Origin: Verrucomicrobiota bacterium JB022 | GTDB taxonomy: Bacteria; Verrucomicrobiota; Verrucomicrobiia; Opitutales; Oceanipulchritudinaceae | Direction: 5' to 3' | NCBI GenBank assembly: GCA_030673845.1 | Contig: JAUTCQ010000015.1 | Span: forward strand, 248,001 to 312,000 | DNA length: 64,000 bases | Part shown: one piece after another, positions 8,698 through 16,607 of the stretch | Position numbering within the stretch: the stretch's first letter is position 1 | Layout of the letters: every line of letters starts with the position of its first letter | Made by a program: the position numbers and the translations under genes | The notes under the pieces: model-generated | What the model was told of the DNA's origin: nothing | The model's database searches: none | Seen by the model: the letters and a program-made list of their open reading frames with translations, nothing else

Positions 8698-9521
8698 CCC
8701 TGCGGAGACTCCAGCCAGCGGAAGCTCTTTTCGGCGGTGGCTGCCTGGCGTTTGAGCTTCCGAAGTAGGTCACTTTCCGGGAAATTGTCTTTCGCTGCCT
8801 CCGGCTGGTAGAGGTCGATGTAATCGCTCCAAGAGTTGACCGCCTGCTTTCGCCGCCAGACGCCCAAGCATTCCAACGCTGTTTCCGCCTTGATTGGCAG
8901 CTTCTCGCTTTCCATGGCGCGCGTCGTCACATTGCGCAGGCCTTTAAACTCTTCCGGGCGGTTGCGCTTCAGGAACTTCTCAAACTCCGCCTTCAGCTCC
9001 TTGTCGGTCGCGCCCCAGTTGAGACCGAGGAACACGAGCGTTTGCAGTCCGTGACGATCTGTATTCAGGAAAGGCGCAGTGTAGCAATCGGGGGTTGCGG
9101 GCTTGAGTGCGCGCATGGCCAGTCCACGCGAAACGTCCTCTTCACGATAGGCCACTAGCGGTTCGCCCACCGCGAGAGGACCGAAGACTGCCAGATGGAT
9201 GTGCCCTTCTTGCGTGTACGCGAATGGCTTTTCCGGGAACTCCATCCAGTTGCATATTAGCTCCAAGTAAGATGCGCAGCGCATGGGCTTTGCGGGTTCC
9301 GTCTCCAATGCGGGAGCGGATTGCGGAAAGGGTTCCATCCGAGGCGCGGCGTCCGCCATCGCCGCCCGCATCCGCGCAACGGCAGCTTTGATCCGCTCCG
9401 AAGATCGGCAATATTCGTAGTAGAAGACCTGGATCAGCTGGTCGGGGTGCCGGTAAGCGCTGAAATCCCATTCCACTTCGGGCAGCGGCTCCGGTTCGTG
9501 ACGGCGTCTCTTTTGGCTCAT
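8694..9521 (-). CDS. Unknown island protein
   Basis: A 275-residue protein that I do not recognise. It is soluble, with charged N- and C-termini and no signal peptide or membrane helix. The N-terminal 60 residues are rich in acidic and arginine residues; a middle hydrophobic block around GHIHLAVFGPLAVGEPLVAY is followed by a helical, lysine-rich half (DKELKAEFEKFLKRNRPEEFKG). Its start overlaps the integrase stop as ATGA, so it is probably translated together with the integrase. A role in integration, excision or element control is suggested only by position. Confidence 0.75.
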   Translation of the reverse strand: MSQKRRRHEPEPLPEVEWDFSAYRHPDQLIQVFYYEYCRSSERIKAAVARMRAAMADAAPRMEPFPQSAPALETEPAKPMRCASYLELICNWMEFPEKPFAYTQEGHIHLAVFGPLAVGEPLVAYREEDVSRGLAMRALKPATPDCYTAPFLNTDRHGLQTLVFLGLNWGATDKELKAEFEKFLKRNRPEEFKGLRNVTTRAMESEKLPIKAETALECLGVWRRKQAVNSWSDYIDLYQPEAAKDNFPESDLLRKLKRQAATAEKSFRWLESPQG

Positions 9522-10666
9522 GAGAAGTGAGGCAGGCTATCGAGAGCGCGCTTCTTGGCGTCAAACTCAATGTGCGTGTAGGTTCGGCTGATCGCCTTCG
9601 AATCGTGCCCAATAATGTCCATTGCCACCGCCTCCGAAACGCCCGCGTTCTTGAGCAAGCTGGTAGCCGTGTGCCGCAAGCAGTGGAAGGAAAGCTCGTT
9701 GGTGCGGCGACCTTCGGTTGCCTCCGCATCCTTGCGCTTGCTGTGGCTGCGGGGTGGGGCAAGGTTCGCTGCAACCATGATCTCGTAAAACTGGTTGGAA
9801 AGCTGCCCGGTCTTACCGGTCTTCTCCACGATTGCGGAAGCCGACGGAAAAACGGGGGCGTCCGGCCTGTCTGGGGCAGAAAGCTGAAGCAGGTAGTCGT
9901 GCAGCGGCTGTGCAAGGGGGACGTTTACCGGCCGATCGGTCTTGCTGGTGACGAAGAAGATTTGCTGCTGGGCCAAGTCGATATTGGTCCAGGTAAGGCG
10001 CGCGATATCGCCGAGGCGCTGGCCCGTGTAGAGGCCGCAGAGGATCATGCCCTTCCAGTCGTCGGTTGAGGCTGCGAGCAGGCGTTTCAGCTCGTTGAGG
10101 TTAAAGGCACGGCGTTCTTTGCCTGCGCCAGCCACTCGTTTTGCAGTCGGGACCTTTGCCTCTGGATTCTCCAGCATCAGATTGTCCCGCCAAGCGTCGT
10201 TGAACGCCACACGAAGCACCTTCAGGTAGAGGTTTGCCGAAGCTGGCGACAGACGCTCAATAGTGGCTTCGCGAAAGCCGATAAAGTTGCGTGGGGTCAG
10301 GAAATTCAGGTCGTTGTGCTGGGTATCTCCGAGGTAGGCGAGGAAGTTTTTGATCACCACTTGATACTTCTGCCATGCGCTCGGGCTGATCTCGTTCTTC
10401 TTGCGCGCAATCCAGCCGTTCAGAAAATCCTCAATGGTTGTCGAAGCAAGATCGTCGTTGTGGATCTCCTGATAGGCGTCGGTAAAAAGCTTGCGGATCT
10501 GGGTTTCAGAGAGCCGCTTTCGATAGGCATCCTCCAATGCGTGGGCCAGCTTCTCGGCCTGCTTGCGGTTGGTCATCTTGGTGCTGCGCTTACGCTGCTT
10601 GCCGTGACTGTCGGTAAAGCAGGCGACCCAATACTTGCTTTGCGGATGCTTCCAAAGTGAGGCCAT
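9518..10666 (-). CDS. int: Tyrosine-type site-specific integrase
   Basis: A 382-residue phage-type integrase that would recombine the tRNA-Ser att sites. The N-terminus (residues 5-55) resembles an arm-binding domain and a SAM-like core-binding domain follows at about 75-165. All catalytic residues are visible: Arg217 in TGQRLGD, Lys242 in TSKTDR, His328 and Arg331 in HCLRH, His354 in GHDS and the nucleophile Tyr363. The gene starts 1 base from a 21-bp repeat (10668-10688) and 106 bp from attR, as expected for an integrase encoded at one end of its element. Binding at that repeat could repress its own promoter. It appears intact. Confidence 0.97.
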   Translation of the reverse strand: MASLWKHPQSKYWVACFTDSHGKQRKRSTKMTNRKQAEKLAHALEDAYRKRLSETQIRKLFTDAYQEIHNDDLASTTIEDFLNGWIARKKNEISPSAWQKYQVVIKNFLAYLGDTQHNDLNFLTPRNFIGFREATIERLSPASANLYLKVLRVAFNDAWRDNLMLENPEAKVPTAKRVAGAGKERRAFNLNELKRLLAASTDDWKGMILCGLYTGQRLGDIARLTWTNIDLAQQQIFFVTSKTDRPVNVPLAQPLHDYLLQLSAPDRPDAPVFPSASAIVEKTGKTGQLSNQFYEIMVAANLAPPRSHSKRKDAEATEGRRTNELSFHCLRHTATSLLKNAGVSEAVAMDIIGHDSKAISRTYTHIEFDAKKRALDSLPHFS

Positions 10667-10667
10667 T

Positions 10668-10688
10668 TCTAAGAATGAAACTAAGAAT
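10668..10688. repeat. Right 21-bp end repeat, probable integrase arm site and int control region
   Basis: This is identical to 235-255 and in the same orientation: ctaagaat, gaaa, ctaagaat preceded by t. It directly abuts the integrase start codon and lies 83 bp inside attR, so integrase bound here could both build the recombination complex and block its own translation or transcription. Confidence 0.7.
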
Positions 10689-10771
10689 GACGCAGACTGT
10701 CAATCATGTCATGGAAGCGCAAGATGCTGTATTTTAGCGGCCTGTGAAGGTGTGGTCTGGCCTTCTGTGTC

Positions 10772-10802
10772 ACCGGGGGTTCGAATCCCTCTCTCTCCGC
10801 CA
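10772..10802. repeat. attR, 31-bp copy of the tRNA-Ser 3' end
   Basis: An exact copy of 144-174, without the rest of the tRNA upstream of it. It marks the chromosomal 3' end of the original tRNA gene, displaced by insertion. Chromosomal DNA resumes at 10803, seven bases before the end of the DUF4336 gene. Confidence 0.93.
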
Positions 10803-10808
10803 TTTTCC

Positions 10809-11504
10809 CTACACCTTGAATTCGCGCTTGAAGCGCTCTTTGGCGCCGGTTTCGACCATGGAGCCGTGGGTGGGGATGAGGCGGTCGAAGTCGAGCTGGA
10901 GCAGCTCGTCGATGCTAGCAAGGAAGGCGGCGCGGTCGGTAATCGTCTGGCGGAAGATGCGGGTGGGGCGCAGCTGGCCGTTGACGCCGTTGAGACGGAA
11001 GAAGAGCCGCGTGAACAGAGGGGCCTCGCGACCAAAGTTCATCACCAGATCGCTGACGAGCAGGGAGCGGGTGGGGGCGTGGTAAAAGGCTGTCTCCTGC
11101 GTGGTGGTGCCGCGCAGCTGGATGGGGCGCAGAACGGGCAGCCAGCTCTCGGGCCATTCAGCAAAGGTGCGCCGCGCATTGGTGAGGTCTGGACTCACCT
11201 TCAAGTCGGGCGAAGCGTAGAGCTTGCACTCGCTGAAGAGGCGCAGCACGTCCTCCAGGTAAGTGTCGTGAAACAGGGTGGGGGTGACGATGGAGCCGAT
11301 GCGGCCGCGTGGCTGGAGATCGCTCAGTAGCTCGGGTGAGATCGGGTTGGGGTTGTGGAGCTGGATCGAGCCATTGGGCAGGCGGACGACCACCATGCGC
11401 CGCCTCAGCTGCACTCCGAAGAGTGAAAAAGGTATTTCATGGACCCAGAGTGACGGCGCGATGCGAAGTAACCCGGGAGTGACATGAGGTGAAAGCACTC
11501 CCAA
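10809..11504 (-). CDS. DUF4336 protein, metallo-beta-lactamase-like
   Basis: About 231 residues with the pattern of the DUF4336 family: LWVHEIPFSLFGVQLRRRMVV at the start, a VVRLPNGSIQLHNPNPISPEL segment, and a DFDRLIPTHG segment near the end, like the fold of metallo-beta-lactamases. The classical HxHxDH metal motif is not visible, so enzymatic activity is doubtful. The first codon here is TTG at 11504; GTG at 11498 is an equal choice and neither has a clear ribosome site. It lies next to the cbb3 oxidase operon on the same strand, 53 bp after ccoG, but no link with respiration is evident. Confidence 0.72.
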   Translation of the reverse strand: MGVLSPHVTPGLLRIAPSLWVHEIPFSLFGVQLRRRMVVVRLPNGSIQLHNPNPISPELLSDLQPRGRIGSIVTPTLFHDTYLEDVLRLFSECKLYASPDLKVSPDLTNARRTFAEWPESWLPVLRPIQLRGTTTQETAFYHAPTRSLLVSDLVMNFGREAPLFTRLFFRLNGVNGQLRPTRIFRQTITDRAAFLASIDELLQLDFDRLIPTHGSMVETGAKERFKREFKV

Positions 11505-11557
11505 ATCTGCTTCAGGAATCTTGGCTGGACAAGTGAAACTTTACGTTTGCTTAACTT

Positions 11558-12961
11558 TTAACGCGGTTCGAGCAAGGCCGGATCTGGACCTACGAATTCG
11601 ATTTCACGACTTACAGTTGCCCCCTCATCCGTATACAGTTCGAGGCGGAAGCGGAAATTGCCGGAGTAGGTGTCGCGGGGCACCAGAACGACGGCGGTTG
11701 CGGTGGCTTCCTGCATGGGCTGCAGGCGGATGCGCTCGGTAAGGCCGCGCAGCTCCAGCGCTTGATCGCCTGCACTGGCCACGGCCCATACTTCCATCGG
11801 GCGCTCGCTCTTGTTGACGAGGCGCACCTGGTATTGGTTGCGCACGCCTGCGCCGTCGACGTAAAAGGGCGAGCCTCTCATGCGGACGACGTTGGCGCTG
11901 AGCGGCTCATAGCTGTTGAAGGAGAAGGCGGCTACGCAGAGGCCGATAAGGCCAAACACCATGTAGAGCAGAGTGCGTGCGCGGACCAGCTTGCTCTTGC
12001 GGCCCTCCAGCTGCTCGTCGGTGGCGTAGCGGATGAGGCCGCGCGGGCGGTTGAGCTTGTCCATCACCGTGTCGCAGGCGTCGATGCAGCCCGCGCAGCC
12101 GATGCACTCGAGCTGCAGCCCTTGGCGGATGTCGATGCCGGTGGGGCAGACCTGGACGCAGCGGCGGCAGTCGATGCAGTCGCCCGCGTTGGGGTCGCGC
12201 GGTTTGCCCGGCGGATTGCCGCGGTTGTAGTCGTAGGCGACGTTGTAGGTGTGGTTGTCGATCAGCGCGCTCTGGAAGCGGCCGTAGGGGCAGATAATGA
12301 TGCAGAGCTGCTCGCGGAACCACGCAAAGTTGCCGTAAATGAGCGCGGTGGAGGCGGCGACGAAGAGGAAGGCCGACCAGTGCTGCAGCGGGCTGTCGAT
12401 CAGCATGCCCCAGAGGCCGGGGATCGAGACGAAGTAGCTGAGGAAGATGTGGGCGATGACGGCCGCGAGCAGGACGAAGATCGTGTGCTTGGCGACGCGC
12501 TTGATGGCCTTGTCGGGCGTCCAGCTGGCGCGGTCGAGCTTCTTGCGCGTGGCGGCGTCGCCTTCGATCCAGCGCTCGATGCGGCGGAAGACGTGTTCGA
12601 GGAAGACCGTTTGCGGGCAAGCCCAGCCGCACCAGACGCGCCCGAAGAGCGCCGTGACGAAAAAGAGCAGGAAGGCGAGCCCGGTGATGCCGAAGAAGAG
12701 CATCCACATGTCCTGCGCGGCAAACGTGAGCCCGAAGAGGTGGAAGCGCTGGCGCGCCACGTCGAGAAAGACCGCCGGGTGTCCATTGATCGGGATCCAC
12801 GGCAGGGCGATGTAGACGACGATGAGCAGCACGGCCACGATGCGCCGCCATGCGGTAAACCGGCCTTTGACATCCGAGGGGTGGATGATGAAGCGCGAAC
12901 CGTCACGGTTGATCGTGGTGACGGTGTTGAGGTTCGGTGCCTTGGGGGATGTGCTGCTCAT
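11558..12961 (-). CDS. ccoG: cbb3 oxidase accessory iron-sulfur protein CcoG
   Basis: A membrane iron-sulfur protein (FixG/RdxA family) required for copper delivery in maturation of cbb3-type cytochrome oxidase. Several transmembrane helices occupy residues 38-220. A WCGWACP motif (Cys111, Cys115) follows the second or third helix. Two 4Fe-4S ferredoxin clusters are seen at Cys262/265/268/272 and Cys286/289/292/296. The C-terminal 130 residues after another helix (about 330-350) form the usual immunoglobulin-like periplasmic domain. At 467 residues it is full length. It is last in the cco operon, after ccoP, with an 86-bp gap that contains a hairpin. Confidence 0.96.
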   Translation of the reverse strand: MSSTSPKAPNLNTVTTINRDGSRFIIHPSDVKGRFTAWRRIVAVLLIVVYIALPWIPINGHPAVFLDVARQRFHLFGLTFAAQDMWMLFFGITGLAFLLFFVTALFGRVWCGWACPQTVFLEHVFRRIERWIEGDAATRKKLDRASWTPDKAIKRVAKHTIFVLLAAVIAHIFLSYFVSIPGLWGMLIDSPLQHWSAFLFVAASTALIYGNFAWFREQLCIIICPYGRFQSALIDNHTYNVAYDYNRGNPPGKPRDPNAGDCIDCRRCVQVCPTGIDIRQGLQLECIGCAGCIDACDTVMDKLNRPRGLIRYATDEQLEGRKSKLVRARTLLYMVFGLIGLCVAAFSFNSYEPLSANVVRMRGSPFYVDGAGVRNQYQVRLVNKSERPMEVWAVASAGDQALELRGLTERIRLQPMQEATATAVVLVPRDTYSGNFRFRLELYTDEGATVSREIEFVGPDPALLEPR

Positions 12962-13002
12962 GGTGTGGACAGACCGTTCGGTTCAGCTGATGAAGGCCAA
13001 CA

Positions 13003-13034
13003 CCGCAAGCGCCGGGCGAACCGGGCGTTTGCGG
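13003..13034. repeat. Hairpin between ccoP and ccoG
   Basis: The arms CCGCAAGCGCC (13003-13013) and GGCGTTTGCGG (13024-13034) pair in 10 of 11 positions with a 10-base loop. It lacks a T tract on the transcribed strand. It may attenuate transcription or protect ccoP mRNA. Confidence 0.45.
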
Positions 13035-13047
13035 CGATTGAAAGGCT

Positions 13048-13635
13048 TTACTGGGCAACGGGAGGATTCAGCGTCGCGGCGCTGGCCATCTCCTCCGGCG
13101 TGTGGTGGCTGAGCACAAAGGCGACCACTTGGCTGATGCCTTGCGGGCCCAGCTGATTCTTCCAGCTTTGCATGCCCGGGTTGGGCACCTGCGGGGAGCC
13201 TTCGCTCACGACCTGGAAGACGCTCATCGGGGTGTTGCCCCACTTCCACTCGTGGTCGACGAGGTTGAGGCCGATGTCGCCCGTAAGGTCGGCCTTGTGG
13301 CAGCTGGCGCAGTTTTGCATGAAGATCTCTTCGCCCTTGGCCACAAAACCAGTGTTCTGGCTCATCTGCCAGAGCGTCTCGCTGTTGATCTCGCTCATGG
13401 CGGCGAGTTGGGCCTCCTGGATCTTGGCGATCTCGGCGTCGATCCGCGCGGCGTCGGTCGCTCCGGTGCGGGTGTTGTACCAGGTGAACCAGTAGAGCGT
13501 GGCGAAGATGATCGCCAGGTAGAAGGTCCACAACCACCAGTTGGGCAGGCGGTTGTCGTACTCCTCGATGCCGTCGTAGACGTGCGGGCGCTTCGGCGGC
13601 TCGTTGGGATCTTGGATGGGTTGGGCGGAACTCAT
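13048..13635 (-). CDS. ccoP: cbb3 oxidase diheme-type subunit CcoP, here mono-heme
   Basis: Membrane-anchored cytochrome c subunit of cbb3 oxidase that passes electrons to CcoO and CcoN. The N-terminus has the CcoP signature (YDGIEEYDNRLPNWW) and a transmembrane helix at about 33-53. A single heme site CASCH is at 109-113, with a Met ligand candidate in NPGMQSW. Typical CcoP proteins have two heme c domains and about 300 residues; this one has 195 residues and one heme. The reading frame ends cleanly, so the short form seems natural and not a truncation. It is downstream of ccoQ by 24 bp. Confidence 0.93.
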   Translation of the reverse strand: MSSAQPIQDPNEPPKRPHVYDGIEEYDNRLPNWWLWTFYLAIIFATLYWFTWYNTRTGATDAARIDAEIAKIQEAQLAAMSEINSETLWQMSQNTGFVAKGEEIFMQNCASCHKADLTGDIGLNLVDHEWKWGNTPMSVFQVVSEGSPQVPNPGMQSWKNQLGPQGISQVVAFVLSHHTPEEMASAATLNPPVAQ

Positions 13636-13659
13636 GGGTGGGCGAAGCAGGTAGTCAGC

Positions 13660-13842
13660 TCAGGAACGGTCGACCCTTTCGCCGTCCTGGTCCTCTAGGG
13701 GCAGGTTCGCGGTGTGGTCGAGGTCGCGCTTCTTCATCAGCAAAGCGCGCACGGTAAAAAAGATAAACGTGGCAAACGTCAGGACAAACGCGATCAGAGT
13801 GATGATCGTCTGCCAGTCTTCGAAGGTGACGCGTTTGAACAT
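13660..13842 (-). CDS. ccoQ: Small cbb3 oxidase subunit CcoQ-like
   Basis: A 60-residue protein with one hydrophobic helix (about residues 12-32, ITLIAFVLTFATFIFFTVRAL) followed by a basic patch MKKRD and an acidic tail. Size, topology and place between ccoNO and ccoP match CcoQ/FixQ, which stabilises the cbb3 complex. Sequence similarity in such small proteins is weak, so the call depends largely on the context. Confidence 0.8.
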   Translation of the reverse strand: MFKRVTFEDWQTIITLIAFVLTFATFIFFTVRALLMKKRDLDHTANLPLEDQDGERVDRS

Positions 13843-13865
13843 GGAAGAGGGATGGGCAGAGATTT

Positions 13866-13976
13866 GAACAGGAGTTAAAAGGAGTTAAAAAGAGCAGGAA
13901 GATGGGCTTTCTGCATCCTGGGCTGATAATTCAGGTCTGGTTGGGAACTCCTTTTCACTCTTTTTAACTCCTGTTC
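13866..13976. repeat. Large inverted repeat between ccoNO and ccoQ
   Basis: Two 29-base arms, 13866-13894 and 13948-13976, match in 26 of 29 positions; the outer 15 bases are perfect (GAACAGGAGTTAAAA). The loop is 53 bases. The left arm contains ggagttaaaa twice in tandem. In the minus-strand mRNA it begins 28 bases after the ccoNO stop and ends 23 bases before the ccoQ start. It would form a long stem, likely an mRNA-stability or attenuation element. Confidence 0.8.
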
Positions 13977-14004
13977 ATTTCCTCAGGTTAAAATTGCTTT
14001 TTTA

Positions 14005-16371
14005 TTACTCCTGGGCCGTCCCGGCGGCGTCGATGCGGGCCTGGGCGGCGTGGATGTCTTCGTAGGTGCCGAGCTTTTGCAGGTAGGCGATCAGCGCGAC
14101 GATCTTCTTGTCCTTGTCCGTCGAGCGGTATTCGGCTTGCAGGCCTTCGACGATGCCTTGGGCTTGTTCGTCAATTGCGGCCTGGACGGCTTCGTCGCTC
14201 ATTTCCGGGTAAGGGACGCCGAGCACGCGCAGGGCACGCAGCTTGGCGGGGATGGCAGCGTAGTCGGCGTTTTGCTCCAGCAGCCACGGGTAGGGCGGCA
14301 TGATCGAGCCGGCGCTGATGTCTTCGGGGTTGCGCATGTGGTCGTAGTGCCACACGTCGCCACGCACGCCGCCTTCGCGGGCGAGATCCGGGCCGGTGCG
14401 CTTCGAGCCCCATTGGAAGGGGTGGTCGTAGATCGACTCGCCCAGGCGGCTGTAGTCGCCATAGCGGCGGACGTCCGGCACGATGGTGCGGATCATCTGG
14501 CTGTGGCAGTTGTAGCAGCCTTCGGAGACGTAAATGTCGCGGCCGGCCAACTCAAGCGGCGTGTAGGGCACCTGCACGCGGTCTTCGAGGTTCTTCACGC
14601 GCTGGACGGCCAGCGTCGGGATAATCTGGATGGCGCCGCCGATGAACACGGCGAGGAACGTCAGCACGGTGAAGGGGATCCAGTTGCCGATCAGCTTCTC
14701 GTACCATTCGCCCCAGCGGCGGCCGGTGGCCTGGAAGTGTACGATACAGGTCAGCGAAGTGGCGGCGAGAATGCCGATGCCGAGCATCTGGATGATGTCG
14801 CCCGCGTCGCCGAGGCCTTGACCCACGATCCAGGACATCAGGCCCAGGATGAAGAACACGCTGTAGATAAAGGGCCAGTTGAAGATGGTGCCCAGCCAGC
14901 CCATGCTGCCTTCGAGCTTGCGCGTCTCTTCGACGTCGTGGGCGGGCACATCGACCGTGCCGTTGACCGGCTCCGCGCCGCGGATGGTCATGAAGATGTT
15001 GACCATCAGCAGCACCCAGCCGAGCAGGTAGAAGGTGCCCCCAATGGCGCGGAAGAGCATCAGCGGGCGGATCGTCTGTACGGTTTCGAGGAACTGATAC
15101 TTCAGCGAAAGACCGTCGTCGGAAACCGCGTTGAGGTGCAGGCCCTGGGTGATCCCGCTGGTCCACATCGCGCCGACGTAGAGCAGGATGCCGATGAAGG
15201 CCAACCAGAAGTGGGTGTTGGCGAGGCTGGGGCTCCAGAGCTTGGCCTTCCAGAGGCGCGGGGCCAGGAAGTAGAACATGCCGGCTGCCATCAGGCCGTT
15301 CCAGCCCAAGGTGCCGCCGTGCACGTGGCCGATCGTCCAGTCGGTATAGTGGCTGAGGTAGTTGACCGCGCGGACGGACATCAGCGGGCCCTCAAAGGTG
15401 GCCATACCGTAGAAAGTGACGCCTGCGGCGAAGAACTTCAGCACCGGGTCGCGGCGCAGCTGGTTCCACGCACCGCGCAGGGTGAGGAGGCCGTTGAGCA
15501 TGCCGCCCCAGGAGGGCGCCCACAGCATGAGGGAAAAGATCATGCCCAGCGCCTGCAGCCAGTGGGGCAGGGCGGTGTTGAGCAAGTGGTGGGGGCCCGC
15601 CCAGATGTAGATAAATACGAGCGCCCAGAAGTGCACGATCGACAGCCGGTAGCTGTAGACGGGGCGATTCGCGGCCTTGGGCAGGTAGTAATACATGATG
15701 CCCAGGATCGGCGTCGTCAGGAAGAAGGCCACGGCGTTGTGGCCATACCACCACTGCACCAGGGCGTCTTTTACGCCCCCGTAGATCGTGTAGCTATGGG
15801 TGAGGCTGGTCGGCAGCTGCAGGTTGTTCACCACGTAGAGCAGCGCCACGGTGATGATCGTCGCGATGTAGAACCAGATCGCCACGTAGAGCGTCGGCTC
15901 GTTGCGCTTGGCCAGCGTCCAGAAAAAATTGATGGCGAAGGCCACCCAGGTGAGCGTCACCAGGATGTCGATGGGCCAGATCAGCTCCGCGTATTCCTTG
16001 CCCTGCGTAAAGCCGGCCAGCAGCGTCACGGCTGCCGCGAGGATCACCGCCTGCCAGCCCCAGAAGTGGAACCAGGTGAGCGCGCGACTCGCGAGGCGTG
16101 CCTTACAGAGGCGCTGGGTGCTGTGGTAAATGCCGGCAAACATCATGTTGCCCACAAAAGCGAAAATCGCGCCGTTGGTATGCAGCGGGCGCAGGCGGCC
16201 GAAGCTGATCCACGACAGCCCGAAGTTGAGCTGTGGGAAGTTGAGCTGGAAGGCCGCAAAGAGGCCCGCGCTCATGCCGACAAGACCCCAGATAACGCCC
16301 GCCAGCATGAAATAGCGGACCGCGCGGTCGTTGTATTCGATCGTCGTTGTAGGTGAGTTGCCGTGATTCAT
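14005..16371 (-). CDS. ccoNO: Fused cbb3 oxidase subunits I and II (CcoN-CcoO)
   Basis: The catalytic core of the high-affinity terminal oxidase. Residues up to about 470 are CcoN: a 12-helix heme-copper subunit with the heme ligand region RPLHTNGAIFAF, the copper ligand segment WYGHNAVAF, GPHHLLN, and HVHGGTLGWNG. After a helix at about 510-550 comes CcoO, a monoheme cytochrome c with CYNCH at 619-623 and the typical SQMIRT and RTGPDLAREGG segments. In most bacteria these are two genes; here they form one 788-residue chain with no stop between. The gene is first but one in the operon, after ccoS. The enzyme reduces oxygen and pumps protons at low oxygen. Confidence 0.96.
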   Translation of the reverse strand: MNHGNSPTTTIEYNDRAVRYFMLAGVIWGLVGMSAGLFAAFQLNFPQLNFGLSWISFGRLRPLHTNGAIFAFVGNMMFAGIYHSTQRLCKARLASRALTWFHFWGWQAVILAAAVTLLAGFTQGKEYAELIWPIDILVTLTWVAFAINFFWTLAKRNEPTLYVAIWFYIATIITVALLYVVNNLQLPTSLTHSYTIYGGVKDALVQWWYGHNAVAFFLTTPILGIMYYYLPKAANRPVYSYRLSIVHFWALVFIYIWAGPHHLLNTALPHWLQALGMIFSLMLWAPSWGGMLNGLLTLRGAWNQLRRDPVLKFFAAGVTFYGMATFEGPLMSVRAVNYLSHYTDWTIGHVHGGTLGWNGLMAAGMFYFLAPRLWKAKLWSPSLANTHFWLAFIGILLYVGAMWTSGITQGLHLNAVSDDGLSLKYQFLETVQTIRPLMLFRAIGGTFYLLGWVLLMVNIFMTIRGAEPVNGTVDVPAHDVEETRKLEGSMGWLGTIFNWPFIYSVFFILGLMSWIVGQGLGDAGDIIQMLGIGILAATSLTCIVHFQATGRRWGEWYEKLIGNWIPFTVLTFLAVFIGGAIQIIPTLAVQRVKNLEDRVQVPYTPLELAGRDIYVSEGCYNCHSQMIRTIVPDVRRYGDYSRLGESIYDHPFQWGSKRTGPDLAREGGVRGDVWHYDHMRNPEDISAGSIMPPYPWLLEQNADYAAIPAKLRALRVLGVPYPEMSDEAVQAAIDEQAQGIVEGLQAEYRSTDKDKKIVALIAYLQKLGTYEDIHAAQARIDAAGTAQE

Positions 16372-16424
16372 GGCGCTCGAAGCAGTCAGGTAGTCAGGTT
16401 GGGAACTAAAAACGGAAAAAAGAC

Positions 16425-16607
16425 CTAGGAGCGGGGCTGCCGCGCAGAACGCTGGCCGCTATCCTCCTCCAGCGGGCGCAACGACTCGCGCTCGGCACTG
16501 CCGAAACCGCGATGCTTGCGCTCATGCCAGAACAGGAACCCGAAGAGGACGGCCAGCAGCACACTGCAAAGGACTGTCAGGGATATGACCTCCATCTTGA
16601 TCGTCAT
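16425..16607 (-). CDS. ccoS: CcoS-like assembly protein
   Basis: A 60-residue membrane protein with one N-terminal helix (VISLTVLCSVLLAVLFGFLFW) and a polar C-terminal tail. The pattern and its place directly before ccoNO fit CcoS, needed to insert heme and copper into cbb3 oxidase. The first ATG is at 16607; the internal Met5 (16595) would give a start closer to other CcoS proteins. Neither has a clear ribosome site. The call rests largely on context. Confidence 0.7.
   Translation of the reverse strand: MTIKMEVISLTVLCSVLLAVLFGFLFWHERKHRGFGSAERESLRPLEEDSGQRSARQPRS

Larger units (their letters stand above)
175..10802. mobile_element. Integrative element in tRNA-Ser(CGA), about 10.6 kb, with type III R-M and a CHAT protease
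   Basis: The segment lies between 31-bp copies of the tRNA-Ser 3' end and has a tyrosine integrase at its right end, reading inward. All genes run on the minus strand: integrase, unknown protein, excisionase-like protein, DUF3987 ATPase, Mod, Res, CHAT protease. A 21-bp repeat lies just inside each end. There are no conjugation, capsid or terminase genes, so it is a small genomic island that may be excisable but is not self-transmissible from what is visible. Integrase and excisionase-like genes look intact. Confidence 0.92.

Noticed and set aside
10772-10802. Second tRNA-Ser gene
   Set aside because: Only the last 31 bases of the tRNA are present; no acceptor 5' strand, D-arm or anticodon arm precedes them.
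10635-11330. 231-residue plus-strand frame across attR
   Set aside because: It runs through the att site and opposite the DUF4336 gene; composition is that of a shadow frame.
14050-16356. 768-residue open frame on the plus strand opposite ccoNO
   Set aside because: It is an antisense shadow of a recognised gene in GC-rich DNA; its residues are low-complexity and rich in Ala, Val, His and Asp with no domain.
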